Source of the DNA: CAVPMN01 sp963706425
GTDB lineage: Bacteria > Actinomycetota > Acidimicrobiia > Acidimicrobiales > Acidimicrobilacustridaceae
Direction of reading: 5' to 3'
Length of the DNA: 64,000 nt
Assembly: GCA_963706425.1 (NCBI GenBank)
Contig: CAVPMN010000020.1
Location: 248,001-312,000 of the forward strand
Below are positions 35,066-43,419 of the stretch, piece after piece (the stretch's first letter is position 1; the number at the start of each line of letters is the position of its first letter). The notes beneath the pieces were generated by a model that was given only the letters and a program-made list of their open reading frames with translations, ran no database searches and was not told the DNA's origin. The position numbers were made by a program, and so were the translations under genes.

Positions 35066-35521
35066 TCAGCCGGTGAATCGAGGGGCCGCTGCCGCAGCCG
35101 CGGCCGCAGCAGTGGTCGTGGTCGTGGGCGCAGCCGTCGTGGTGGTGGTCTCGTCTGGGACACAGTCGAGTGTCACGTCCTCGTCGAGGATGTTGGTCTC
35201 GCCGCCGATCCACTCGACCGTAACGTTGTAGACGCCGTCCTCGAACGGGCCGTACCGCACGGGAACGCCGTCGGTGTCGGTGGTCTCCTCGGCCACGAGC
35301 TCGCCGCCGATGAAGACGTTGTAGGTCGTGCTGAAGTCGTCGATGATCTCGATGTCGATGAATCCCTCGCTGTCGACGCACTCACCGACCGCCGTGGCCG
35401 TGGGGGGAACCTCTTGGGCGCCGACCGACCCCGGGAACAGCGCCAGCACCACGGCGGCTACTGCGAGGGCCAGCATCGATGCTTTCACGGGCCCCCGGAG
35501 GGACTTCGTCTCATCGGTCAC
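35066..35521 (-). CDS. Secreted protein with Thr/Ala-rich tail
   Basis: 151 residues. A signal peptide (VKASMLALAVAAVVLALFPGSVGAQ) is followed by an acidic domain of about 85 residues with two cysteines (GECVDSEGFIDIEIIDDF, LDCVPDE) that may pair. The beta-strand pattern NVFIGGELVAEETTDTDGVPVRYGPFEDGVYNVTVEW resembles small Ig-like or CNA-like modules. The last 30 residues are runs of Thr and Ala, a flexible linker, ending APRFTG without a clear wall-anchor motif. The tail may have lost a membrane anchor to an indel. Its function is unknown. Confidence 0.75.
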   Translation of the reverse strand: MTDETKSLRGPVKASMLALAVAAVVLALFPGSVGAQEVPPTATAVGECVDSEGFIDIEIIDDFSTTYNVFIGGELVAEETTDTDGVPVRYGPFEDGVYNVTVEWIGGETNILDEDVTLDCVPDETTTTTAAPTTTTTAAAAAAAAAPRFTG

Positions 35522-35639
35522 GAATCGAGCCTTTCGTTGTGCGAGTAGATCCGAGACGGAACCTTAGTTTCGTCGTGCGCACCGTTCGAGGATCGCTGGG
35601 TTTCGACCACCCCTGGTGACGGTCTCACCACGCAGCAAC

Positions 35640-36779
35640 ATGTGGGGTCTGTGCAGGAATCGAGTCACGCCGCCAACGCACAGGGCGCGCTCGTCGGCGG
35701 CAGAGAAGGATGCAGCCGCCGCCGACAAGGCCACCACCGGCACCACCATCGTGCTGCGCGGCGGCGTCTACAACGAGACGGTCCAAGCTTCCAGACAGGG
35801 CACCGTCACCGTGCAGCCCTACGGCAACGAGGTGGTCTGGCTCGACGGCAGCACAGGCCACGACCGGCTGGGTCAAGGACGGCACTGCGGCTCGCTGGGT
35901 CGTGAACTTCACGAGCACGCTGGCCGATGCCGACCAACGTCGATGCGCTCAGGCGATCGATCCCGCGTACCCGCTGGCCGCTGATCCGCACATGGTGTTC
36001 GTGAACGGCACGCGCGCTCACCCAGGTGAGCAGCCGCAGCGCGGCGACCGCAGGCAAGTTCTTCCACGACAAGACCGAACAAGAAGCTCTACATCGGCAC
36101 CGATCCCGGCGAGCGGCGAGGTGCGGGTGACCAACCTCGACACCGCGCATGGTCGGTGCAGGTGCCGAACAGCACGGTGCGCGGCATCGGGATCCGCCGC
36201 TACGGCACGCTGCTCAACGACCAGGGCGCCGTGCGGTTCACGGCCGACAAGGCCCGGGTCGAAGAGGTCACGCTGCGCCAGAACGCCATCGCCGGCCTGA
36301 GCATCATGGGCGCAGGACGCGGTCGTGCGGAAGGTGACGTCGTACGAGAACGGTCGTCTCGGCATCCACGCCGACAACGCCCATCGCCTCGTCATCGACT
36401 CGAGCTGCGGTGTTCCGCAACAACACCGAGCGGTTCGCCATCGGGGGCGCCGCCGGCGGCATCAAGATGACCTACACCAACGGCGCGACGGTGAAGTCCA
36501 CGGCGTCGTACGACAACGTCGGCAAGGGCATCTGGTTCGATCTCAGCTCCGCGAACAGCAAGACGGTGCGGTCGGTGAGCGCCCGCAACGACGTGGGCAT
36601 CATGGTCGAGATGTCGACCGGCGGCATCGTGGCCTCGAACGTCGTCGGCGACACCGTCGACGGCATCCGCATCCTCGAGACGTCGGGCACCGCACGTCTA
36701 CAACAACACGCTCTGGAACAACGAACGGGGCATCTCGTCGTTCCCACACACATCGGCATCAACGCCCTCGTTGACCTAG
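35640..36779 (+). pseudogene. Right-handed beta-helix (pectate-lyase-like) protein, many frame breaks
   Basis: Coding pieces appear in all three forward frames from about 35640 to the stop at 36777-36779. In order they include GTTIVLRGGVYNETVQ, then WVVNFTSTLADAD and HMVFVNGTR, VPNSTVRGIGIRRYGTLLNDQGAVRF, VTSYENGRLGIHADNAHRLVID and NNTERFAIGGAAGGIKMTYTN. The last piece is VYNNTLWNNERGISSFPHTS. The repeated N-rich turns (DNVGKGIWFDLSS, NNTLWNNERGI) are those of parallel beta-helix repeats such as NosD or pectate-lyase-like exported proteins. At least five frame changes are needed. I cannot see a signal peptide. This many breaks in one gene suggests real decay or a low-quality patch. No catalytic residue can be assigned. 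Confidence 0.65.
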
Positions 36780-37672
36780 GGCTCGAAGGGGCCTTTGCCC
36801 ATCTGATCGCGCACCGTGACGACGGACGGGTTGGTGAGCGATCGCCGCTGCCAGTTGGCGCCGTCGACCACCAACGTGTGGCCCGAGATGAATCGGGCGT
36901 ACGGGGAGGCGAGAAAGGTGGCCGCCCAACCGAGCTCACGCACCCGCCCCACGCGCAGTGCCGGCTGGCAGGCATCCTTCTCGTTGGTGCGGTCGAGGTT
37001 GCCCTTGATGTCGTCGGTCATGTCGGCGTGCGGGAACAGCCCGGGCACCAACCCGTTGACCTGGATGCCGTAGGGGCCCCACTCGACGGCGAGGGTCTCC
37101 ACCATGTTCTTCACGCCCGCCTTAGCGGCCGCCGAGTGCGCGAAGCCCGGGCCGCCCGTCCATGCATACGACGCCCCGACGTTGATGATGGAGCCGGGCG
37201 TGCCGGCCTCGAGATGGCGCCGGGCGAACTCCCGTGCGCAGAAGAAGGTGCCGTTGAGGGTGATGTCGACGACGGTGCGCCACGCGTTGGGCGACATGTC
37301 CTCGGCGGGCACCGGGAAGTTGGCGGCCGCGTTGTTGATCAGCACCTGAGGCAGGCCGAAGGCCTCGCCGGCCTGGTCGAACGCCGCGGAGATCTGCTCG
37401 GGATCCCGGATGTCGCACCCGACGGTGAGGACCCGGCCACCGATCTCCCGGAGCGTCGCGTCGCCCTGTTCGAGGTGCTCGGTCTTGCGGCTGGCGACGA
37501 CGATGTCGGCGCCGAGGCGGGCGAATTCGCTGGCGATGGCCAGCCCGAGCCCGGTGCCACCACCCGTGACGAACACGGCCGTCTCGTCGAAGGTGCCGGC
37601 CGGCAGCGCCGAAGCGCCCAGCGGAGCTGGTTCCGGGAGCCCGGGCAGTGTGCGCTCTGGTTGATCGGTCAT
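36776..37672 (-). CDS. SDR, 2,4-dienoyl-CoA reductase-like
   Basis: 298 residues. The cofactor motif VTGGGTGLGLAIASEFARLGAD and the NNAAAN block are of the classical SDR type. The usual active-site YxxxK reads SAAAK here (SYAWTGGPGFAHSAAAKAGV), the Tyr being missing from its normal place as in mitochondrial 2,4-dienoyl-CoA reductases. QVNGLVPGLFP and ISGHTLVVDGANW follow. An unsaturated acyl-CoA reductase role is therefore likely. It lies 31 bp downstream of an enoyl-CoA hydratase on the same strand, which fits. It overlaps the end of the beta-helix pseudogene by four bases. Confidence 0.83.
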   Translation of the reverse strand: MTDQPERTLPGLPEPAPLGASALPAGTFDETAVFVTGGGTGLGLAIASEFARLGADIVVASRKTEHLEQGDATLREIGGRVLTVGCDIRDPEQISAAFDQAGEAFGLPQVLINNAAANFPVPAEDMSPNAWRTVVDITLNGTFFCAREFARRHLEAGTPGSIINVGASYAWTGGPGFAHSAAAKAGVKNMVETLAVEWGPYGIQVNGLVPGLFPHADMTDDIKGNLDRTNEKDACQPALRVGRVRELGWAATFLASPYARFISGHTLVVDGANWQRRSLTNPSVVTVRDQMGKGPFEP

Positions 37673-37703
37673 CGGTCAGCTCCCCGTGTAGCGCGGTGGG
37701 CGA

Positions 37704-38459
37704 TCATCGCCCCGGGCCTGTCGCATCTCCGGCGTAGTCGTCGGAGCGGTTGATGAAGGTCTGGTAGATCAGCTCGTCCTCCATCGACGACCGAAGGGTC
37801 GGCTCGGAGAGATGGCGGATCACCCGGCGCGCCATGTTGACGGTGACCTTGGGCGATGCCGCGATCTTCTCGGCCATCTCGCGGACCGTCGACTCGAGCT
37901 CGGCCTCGGGCACGACGCGAGACACGATGCCGTGGCCGAGCGCTTCGTCGGCCGACATGGGCCGGCCGGTGAGCACCAGGTCGCTCACCACGCCGTGACC
38001 ACACATCTGATAGAGGCGCCCCATGCCACCGGTGTCGGGGATCACGCCGTAGCCCACTTCCGGCAGCATCATGCGCGCCCCCTCCGCCGCCACCCGGATG
38101 TCACAGACCAAGGCCCGCTGGAAGGAGCCACCGATCGACCAGCCCTTCATCGCCACGATGATGGGTGCTTCGATCTCGAGGGCCTGGAGGATGCCCCAGT
38201 GGCCTCGCTTCATCAGCTCGTGGTGGCTCATCGACACCTGGTTGCCACCGATGGCGGCGACGTCGCGGCCCGACGAGAACGACTTGCCCTCGGCCCGCCA
38301 GATCACGGCGCGCACGTCGGAGCGCTGCTTCAACTCGCCGAGGATCTCGAACAGGGCCAGATCCATGTCGTCGTCGAACGCGTTGTGCTTCTCGGGGTTG
38401 TCGTTGGTGATGGTGGCGATGGGCCCATCGATCTCGAGTCGAACCCGTTCATCGGCCAT
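37704..38459 (-). CDS. Enoyl-CoA hydratase/isomerase family protein
   Basis: 251 residues from ATG 38459. Crotonase blocks: GPIATITNDNPEKHNAFDDDMD, AVIWRAEGKSFSSGRDVAAIGG (the oxyanion-hole region), APIIVAMKGWSIGGSFQRALVCDIRVAAEGARMMLPEVGYGVIPDTGGMGRLYQMCG and an AQ/GH linker with LGHGIVSRVVPEAEL. A catalytic Glu is visible in LPEVGYG; a second Glu is replaced (TGGMGRL), so isomerase or other crotonase chemistry is possible. It works on CoA thioesters in the cytoplasm together with the downstream SDR. Confidence 0.87.
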   Translation of the reverse strand: MADERVRLEIDGPIATITNDNPEKHNAFDDDMDLALFEILGELKQRSDVRAVIWRAEGKSFSSGRDVAAIGGNQVSMSHHELMKRGHWGILQALEIEAPIIVAMKGWSIGGSFQRALVCDIRVAAEGARMMLPEVGYGVIPDTGGMGRLYQMCGHGVVSDLVLTGRPMSADEALGHGIVSRVVPEAELESTVREMAEKIAASPKVTVNMARRVIRHLSEPTLRSSMEDELIYQTFINRSDDYAGDATGPGR

Positions 38460-38559
38460 TGGCGCGCGCTCCTCGAACCTGTCTGCGACGGTGGAACCCG
38501 CATTCTTGCCGCTCGCCGGATCGAGGTGTGCGTGAGCCGACCGCGACCTCCGATGCCGG

Positions 38560-39279
38560 TCAGCCGACCGCGGCCACCACCGACGCCAGGATGAACCCCA
38601 ACACCGTGACCAGACCCACCTCGCGTCCGCCGTTGGCGTATGCCTCGGGCATCATCGTGTTGGCCAGCATCACCAGGATCGATCCAGCGGCGAACGCCTG
38701 GATGCCGGCGATCACGTCGGCCGACGCGTCGCCCAGCAGCCCGTAGCCGATCGCGGCCGCAGCAACGGAGAGCACGAGCACTCCGGCCCAGATCCACAGG
38801 ATGCGAGCCTTCGAGTGGCCGGCGTGGCGCAGCCCGATCGACGCGGCCATGCCCTCGGGCACGTTCGAGAGGAAGACGGCGATGACCATCGCCGCGCTGA
38901 CCGTGTCGCCGCTGAGCAGAGTGAGCCCGATCGCCACCGACTCGGGTATGCCGTCGAGCGTCGCGCCCAGCGCGAGCGATGGACCAGAGACGGTGGTGCC
39001 GACGACTGGGTCCTGGCCCGCGGTGAACCGCTCGAGCAGCCAGTCGCCCGCCCAGAACACGAGGGCACCCGCCACCAGGCCCACCACCACCGAGAGGTCG
39101 TCGGTGGCGAGGTACGACTCGAGCACCAGTTCGAACGACACGGCACTCAACAACGTCCCGGCGCCGAATCCCATGACCAGCCCCACCACGCGCAGCGACA
39201 GATGGCCGTAGAAGCCGATCAGTGCCCCGATGATCAGCGCGGAGGCGCCGACGGCGGCCCAGAACGACGCGGCACCCAC
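38560..39279 (-). CDS. ZIP-family metal transporter
   Basis: 239 residues from GTG 39279, with about eight membrane helices. The metal-site helix motif ATLDGIPESVAIG contains the His-equivalent position replaced by Asp/Gly and a Glu-Ser. The second helix motif FLSNVPEGMAASIGLRHAG carries the conserved Asn-Pro-Glu-Gly. Together these are the TM4/TM5 signature of ZIP transporters, which move zinc, iron or manganese into the cytoplasm. The His-rich loop is short or missing. It is on the same strand as the upstream acyl-CoA dehydrogenase, but a 21-bp stem separates them. Confidence 0.85.
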   Translation of the reverse strand: MGAASFWAAVGASALIIGALIGFYGHLSLRVVGLVMGFGAGTLLSAVSFELVLESYLATDDLSVVVGLVAGALVFWAGDWLLERFTAGQDPVVGTTVSGPSLALGATLDGIPESVAIGLTLLSGDTVSAAMVIAVFLSNVPEGMAASIGLRHAGHSKARILWIWAGVLVLSVAAAAIGYGLLGDASADVIAGIQAFAAGSILVMLANTMMPEAYANGGREVGLVTVLGFILASVVAAVG

Positions 39280-39338
39280 CGCGTCACCGTAGTCAGCGCC
39301 GGCGCACGGCTACCCCGCGTGCCGTCGCCCAACACTCG

Positions 39339-39385
39339 AAATCGGTGCGTGAAACAACCGTATGGGTTGTTTCACGCACCGATTT
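39339..39385 (-). terminator. 21-bp perfect hairpin
   Basis: Arms 39339-39359 and 39365-39385 are perfectly complementary over 21 bases with a 5-base loop. The outer ends are AAATCGG and CCGATTT. It lies 41 bases after the stop of the fused acyl-CoA dehydrogenase and before the ZIP gene, both on the minus strand, so it most likely ends the former's transcript. Confidence 0.75.
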
Positions 39386-39426
39386 GGCCAGGCGGGGGGC
39401 GGTACGGCGGCGGGCGGGCCCGCCGG

Positions 39427-41577
39427 CTACTTGATGAGCGGGTCGCGGGGCAGGCCCAGGATGCGCTCGCCGATCTGGTTGCGCTTGATCTCGGACGTGC
39501 CGCCGGCGATGGACAGACCACGGTGGATGAGCACCAAGAAGTTGGTCATGGCCGCCGGCCCCTCCATGAACGCCGAGTCGGGACCGCCGAGCTCGGTGAG
39601 CACCGCAGCCGCCTCGTGGCCGAGCTCGGAGAGCACCAGCTTGGTGATGGCGCCCTCCGGCCCGGGCTCGCCGCCCGCCACCGCCCGGTTCGCGCTGCGC
39701 AGGTTGAGCAGACCCATCGCCTGGTGGCGGGCGATGTAGCGGCCGATGCGGGCGGCGCCGCCCGCCACGCGTTCGGGATGGGCGTCGAACGGCTCGACCA
39801 GCGCCGAGCCGGGCGTGGCCATGCCGCCGTCGCCGCCGCCGATGCTCACGCTCTCGTTGCCCAGGGTGGCCCGCGCCACGGTCCAGCCGCCGTCGACCGG
39901 GCCGACCACGTCGTCGTCGGGCACGAACACGTCGTTGAAGAACACCTCGTTGAACTCCGACCCGCCGGTGGTCATCTTGAGCGGGCGCACCTCGACGCCC
40001 TCGGCGTGCATGTCGATCACCATCGTGGTGATGCCGTCGTGCTTGGGCACGTCGGGGTTGGTGCGCACGGTCGCCAGGCCGAGGCCGGCCACGTGTGCGC
40101 CGCTGGTCCACACCTTCTGGCCGTTCACCAGCCAGCCGCCGTCGACCCGGGTGGCCTTGGTCTTCACGCCCGCCGCGTCGGAGCCGGCGTCGGGCTCGGA
40201 GAACAGCTGGCACCAGATCACGTCCTGGTTGAGCGCCGGGCGCACCCAGCGAGCGACCTGGTCGTCGGTGGCGTGCTGGACGAGGGTGAGGATGACCCAG
40301 CCGGTGATGCTGTAGGACGGGCGGCTCACGCCCGCGGCGGCGAACTCCTGCTCGACCACGAGCTGCTCGACGGCGCCCGCTTCACGACCGAACGGCTTGG
40401 GCCAGTGGGGCATGACATAGCCCGACTCGATGAGCTCGGTGCGCTGGTCGTCGGCTGGCAGACCCTTGATGCGTTCGGCGAAGGCGCGCACCTCGTCGCG
40501 GATCGCCTCCGCCTCGGGGGGCAGCTCGACGGTCTTGGCCCGGACGACGCCCCGCCGGGTGAGGTCGACCAGGTCGGCGGCCGCCCGGTCGGGTTGGAGA
40601 TAGCCGAGCAGCACGGTGGCCCGCCGCATGAAGAGGTGGGCGTCGTGCTCCCAGGTGATGGCGATGCCGCCGTGCACCTGCGTGTTGAGGTTGGCACACA
40701 GATCGGCCGCGGGAGCCGCCGTGGTGGCTGCGACCGCCGCCGCGAACGTGAGCTGATCGCCCCCGGTGGACGCAGCCCGGGCCGCGTCCCACACCGCGCT
40801 GGTGGCCAGCTCGGTGGCCACGGCCATGTTGGCGCAGTGGTGCTTGACCGCCTGGAACATGGCGATGGGGCGGCCGAACTGGATGCGCTCCTTGGCGTAG
40901 GTGGCCGCCATCTCGGTGCACTCACGACTCAGGCCGACGGCCTCGGCCGACAGGATGACCCGGGCGAGGTCGGTGAGCAGCTGACCCGCCCCGGGCAGAA
41001 TCTGGGCGGGCGCGCTCGTGAGCGACGCTCGGCCGGTGCGCCGGGTGGGATCCATGTTGGGCGGGACCTCGACGTCGACGCCGTCGCCCACCCGCACCAC
41101 GGCCACGTCGTCGCCGGCGGCGACGAGGAGCACGTCGGCCAGACCTCCGCCGAGCACGTTGCCGGCCGAGCCCGAGGCGACGCCGTCGGTGATCACCACG
41201 TCGCCACCGAGTGCCACCGCACCGATGAGCGATCCGTCGGCCAGACCGGGCAGCAGCTCGTCGGCCACCTCGCCGCCCGCAGCGGCAAGCACGGCGCTGG
41301 CGATGACGGTGGGCACGAAGGGCCCGGGCGCCACCGCCCGACCCAGCTGCTCGACCACGACCACCAGCTCCTCGACGCCGTAGCCCGACCCACCGTTGGC
41401 CTCGGGGATGTGCAGGCCGAGCCAGCCCAGCTCGGCCAGATCGGCCCACCAGGTCGGTAGGCCCTCGTCGGGCGCTTCGAGCAACGCCCGGGCGTCGGCC
41501 CGGGCCTCCCGCTTGGCGAGGAAGTCGGCGGCGGTGTCGGACAGGGCCCGATGGTCTTCGGTGATGGCGATCGACAT
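39427..41577 (-). CDS. Fused two-domain acyl-CoA dehydrogenase, FadE34-like
   Basis: 716 residues carrying two acyl-CoA dehydrogenase domains in tandem. Residues 1-340 hold the first copy (AITEDHRALSDTAADFLAKRE, TYAKERIQFGRPIAMFQAVKHHCANMA, TQVHGGIAITWEHDAHLFMRR). Residues 350-716 hold the second (WCQLFSEPDAGSDAAGVKTKA, WLVNGQKVWTSGAHVA, GGTSEIKRNQIGERILGLP). The catalytic base would be in one copy only, as in the alpha-beta heterotetramers. FadE34 of Mycobacterium tuberculosis is about 711 residues with the same fused layout and acts on steroid side-chain CoA esters. A similar role in sterol or bile-acid-like catabolism is a reasonable guess. Confidence 0.9.
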   Translation of the reverse strand: MSIAITEDHRALSDTAADFLAKREARADARALLEAPDEGLPTWWADLAELGWLGLHIPEANGGSGYGVEELVVVVEQLGRAVAPGPFVPTVIASAVLAAAGGEVADELLPGLADGSLIGAVALGGDVVITDGVASGSAGNVLGGGLADVLLVAAGDDVAVVRVGDGVDVEVPPNMDPTRRTGRASLTSAPAQILPGAGQLLTDLARVILSAEAVGLSRECTEMAATYAKERIQFGRPIAMFQAVKHHCANMAVATELATSAVWDAARAASTGGDQLTFAAAVAATTAAPAADLCANLNTQVHGGIAITWEHDAHLFMRRATVLLGYLQPDRAAADLVDLTRRGVVRAKTVELPPEAEAIRDEVRAFAERIKGLPADDQRTELIESGYVMPHWPKPFGREAGAVEQLVVEQEFAAAGVSRPSYSITGWVILTLVQHATDDQVARWVRPALNQDVIWCQLFSEPDAGSDAAGVKTKATRVDGGWLVNGQKVWTSGAHVAGLGLATVRTNPDVPKHDGITTMVIDMHAEGVEVRPLKMTTGGSEFNEVFFNDVFVPDDDVVGPVDGGWTVARATLGNESVSIGGGDGGMATPGSALVEPFDAHPERVAGGAARIGRYIARHQAMGLLNLRSANRAVAGGEPGPEGAITKLVLSELGHEAAAVLTELGGPDSAFMEGPAAMTNFLVLIHRGLSIAGGTSEIKRNQIGERILGLPRDPLIK

Positions 41578-41645
41578 GCCGAGAGCGTAGGCCCCGCGCG
41601 ACGGACGGGGTCACTCGGGCGCACTACCGCTCATCGGCGGTCCGG

Positions 41646-42125
41646 TCACTCTCCGGTTGTCTCATCGAGGGCGAGGCGCAACGCGGCGAGCGACCGTCTG
41701 ACCTCGGCTTCGCGACGGCTGCCCAGCGCCTCGGTCACCGCATCGAGCACCGGCAGGAAGCGCGCCCCAGCAGCCTGGTGGGCTCGTCGACCCGACGCGG
41801 TCAGTTCGAGCACATACGACCGCCCGTCGGCGGGGTTGCGCACGCGGACGACATGACCGCGAGCCTCGAGTCGTTTCACGTAGCTCGACACCGTGGTCGG
41901 CGGGGCCGACATCCACCGAGCCAGCTCGGTCGGGGTGATCGGGTCGGGTGACGTGAGCACGGAGTAGATGCCGAACTCGTCTGCGGTGAGCCCCGTGGGC
42001 GCCAACGCGGCGTCGAGCGCGCCGGTGGTCGCTCGCGACACGAGCCAGACGTCGAACAGCACGTTCGTGCCGTCGTCAGCGCCGCCTTCAGATTTCCCCT
42101 TGACTTTGTTACTGCGAGTTCGCAT
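41646..42125 (-). CDS. MarR family regulator
   Basis: 159 residues. The winged helix-turn-helix is ITPTELARWMSAPPTTVSSYVKRLEARGHVVRVRNPADGRSYVLELTASG, a textbook MarR domain with the basic wing. The flanking dimerisation helices are LFDVWLVSRATTGALDAALA and FLPVLDAVTEALGS. It is divergent from the C45-type hydrolase gene with only 40 bp between starts. A pair of similar half-palindromes covers its start codon and the gap, so autoregulation and control of the hydrolase are likely. Confidence 0.9.
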   Translation of the reverse strand: MRTRSNKVKGKSEGGADDGTNVLFDVWLVSRATTGALDAALAPTGLTADEFGIYSVLTSPDPITPTELARWMSAPPTTVSSYVKRLEARGHVVRVRNPADGRSYVLELTASGRRAHQAAGARFLPVLDAVTEALGSRREAEVRRSLAALRLALDETTGE

Positions 42126-42154
42126 TATCTCAGTGTACTACGACTTCGCACTAT
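42113..42154. promoter_or_regulatory. Paired repeats, probable MarR operator
   Basis: TGCGAGTTCGCATTAT at 42113-42128 and TACGACTTCGCACTAT at 42139-42154 agree at 13 of 16 positions, 26 bases apart. The first contains the inverted pair TGCGA/TCGCA. They flank AGTGTACT and overlap the start of the marR gene. Confidence 0.5.
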
Positions 42155-42165
42155 TTGGAGGGATC

Positions 42166-43356
42166 ATGCAGACCGGCATCGCCAGCGGGAACATCGGCCC
42201 GATCACCACCACCATCGCGGGCGGCGGCACCGACGACTTCGTCACCGTCCGTCACCTGAGGGTCGAGGGCAGCCAACGAGCGATCGGCCGTGCTCTCGCC
42301 GACGCCGCCGTGCGCACCCATGGATCCGCGGCGTGGCCGAGGGCGGCCGACGACCCGCTCGTCGAACGGGTCCGGCGCCAGTGGTTCATCGATCACCATC
42401 CGGCACATGCCGCGCGCTTGGCGGGCGTGGCCGACTACTTCGACCTCGACCCGGAAGATGTGAGCGTCACCTACGACTGGCTGGGCACCTACGACCTGCC
42501 GGCCGGCTGCTCGGTCGCGTTCTATCCGGGCACGGGCACCAAGGACGGCCACGGGCTGCTGTCGCGCAACTTCGACTTCCCGACGGCCACGTTCACCCAG
42601 CTCGTCGGCTTGCCGCCGTTGGCGGACGAGCGGCCGCTCGGCGCCGACCCGTGGGTGGTCGAGCTGCATCCCGACGAGGGTTACGCGTCGATCGTGGTCG
42701 GGATCATGGACGTGATGGGTGGCATGGACGGCATCAACGAAGCCGGCCTCACGGTCGCCCTCCTCGCCGACAACGAGACACCCGAGCCCGAGCCCACCGG
42801 TCGACCCCAGGTCGGTCTCTCCGAGCAACAGGTGGTGCGCTATCTACTCGATACCTGCGCCACCGTCGACGAAGCGAAGGAGGCACTGCTGATGGCCAAG
42901 CACTACTACTTCTTCACGCCGTGCCACTTCCTGGTTGCCGACCGCTCGGGGGCATCGTTCGTCTGGGAGCACTCTCCCCGCCGCAACCACGAGGTGATCG
43001 TCGACGCCGACCCACGGTCCCATGGCCGTCTGGTCTGCACCAACCACCTGCTCCACCAGTGGCCCGACCCGTCCCGGCTGCCCGCCGACGACGGACCGAT
43101 CGGAACGGCGGCGCTCACCTACCACCGGTGGCGCACGTTGACTGATTCGCTCGATGACGGTTCGGTCGTCGACCGCGACACCATCCGCGACCAGTTCCGC
43201 TCCGTCAGCTTCGGCGCACCGATCATGGAGGCGCGTACGTTCTGGCACGCGCTCTACGACGTCGACGCGGCCTCTGCCGAGCTGTCCTTCTACGTGCGCG
43301 ACGTCGACGGCCAGAGCGTCTACACCGACCCCGTCGGCATCAGCGTGGCCAGGTGA
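42166..43356 (+). CDS. C45-family (acyl-CoA:6-APA acyltransferase-like) Ntn hydrolase
   Basis: 396 residues from ATG 42166, with GGAGGG upstream. The Gly-Cys cleavage site is GCSVAFYPGTG with Cys115, which becomes the N-terminal nucleophile after self-processing in the family. It is followed by LLSRNFDFPTATF and GGMDGINEAGLTVALLAD, both signatures of the C45 peptidase/acyltransferase group. RDVDGQSVYTDP closes the protein. Members hydrolyse linear amides or transfer acyl groups; the substrate is not predictable. It is divergent from a MarR regulator. Confidence 0.85.
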   Translation: MQTGIASGNIGPITTTIAGGGTDDFVTVRHLRVEGSQRAIGRALADAAVRTHGSAAWPRAADDPLVERVRRQWFIDHHPAHAARLAGVADYFDLDPEDVSVTYDWLGTYDLPAGCSVAFYPGTGTKDGHGLLSRNFDFPTATFTQLVGLPPLADERPLGADPWVVELHPDEGYASIVVGIMDVMGGMDGINEAGLTVALLADNETPEPEPTGRPQVGLSEQQVVRYLLDTCATVDEAKEALLMAKHYYFFTPCHFLVADRSGASFVWEHSPRRNHEVIVDADPRSHGRLVCTNHLLHQWPDPSRLPADDGPIGTAALTYHRWRTLTDSLDDGSVVDRDTIRDQFRSVSFGAPIMEARTFWHALYDVDAASAELSFYVRDVDGQSVYTDPVGISVAR

Positions 43357-43419
43357 GCGCCTAGCGACACGACGCCAAACCGATGGCGCTCCGTAGGCGC
43401 CCGATGCAAGGGTTCGCCG

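Noticed and set aside
35090..35160. GCC/GCG and ACC-type simple repeats suggesting a CRISPR or microsatellite
   Set aside because: These encode the Ala and Thr runs at the end of a secreted protein; there are no spacers or regular unit length.
36009..36025. CTCACCCAGGTGAG-like palindrome as a sixth copy of the 17-bp motif
   Set aside because: It has the half-site letters but no 3-base centre, and it lies inside the broken beta-helix gene rather than in an intergenic gap.
36410..37753. A plus-strand frame running from the beta-helix remnant through the SDR region
   Set aside because: Only the first 80 codons are beta-helix sequence. The remainder is antisense to the intact SDR gene.
38815..41460. 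A long plus-strand open frame of more than 800 codons opposite the fused acyl-CoA dehydrogenase
   Set aside because: It is rich in His, Arg, Gly and Asp with no domain. It is the antisense shadow of a high-GC gene whose own frame is clearly homologous.
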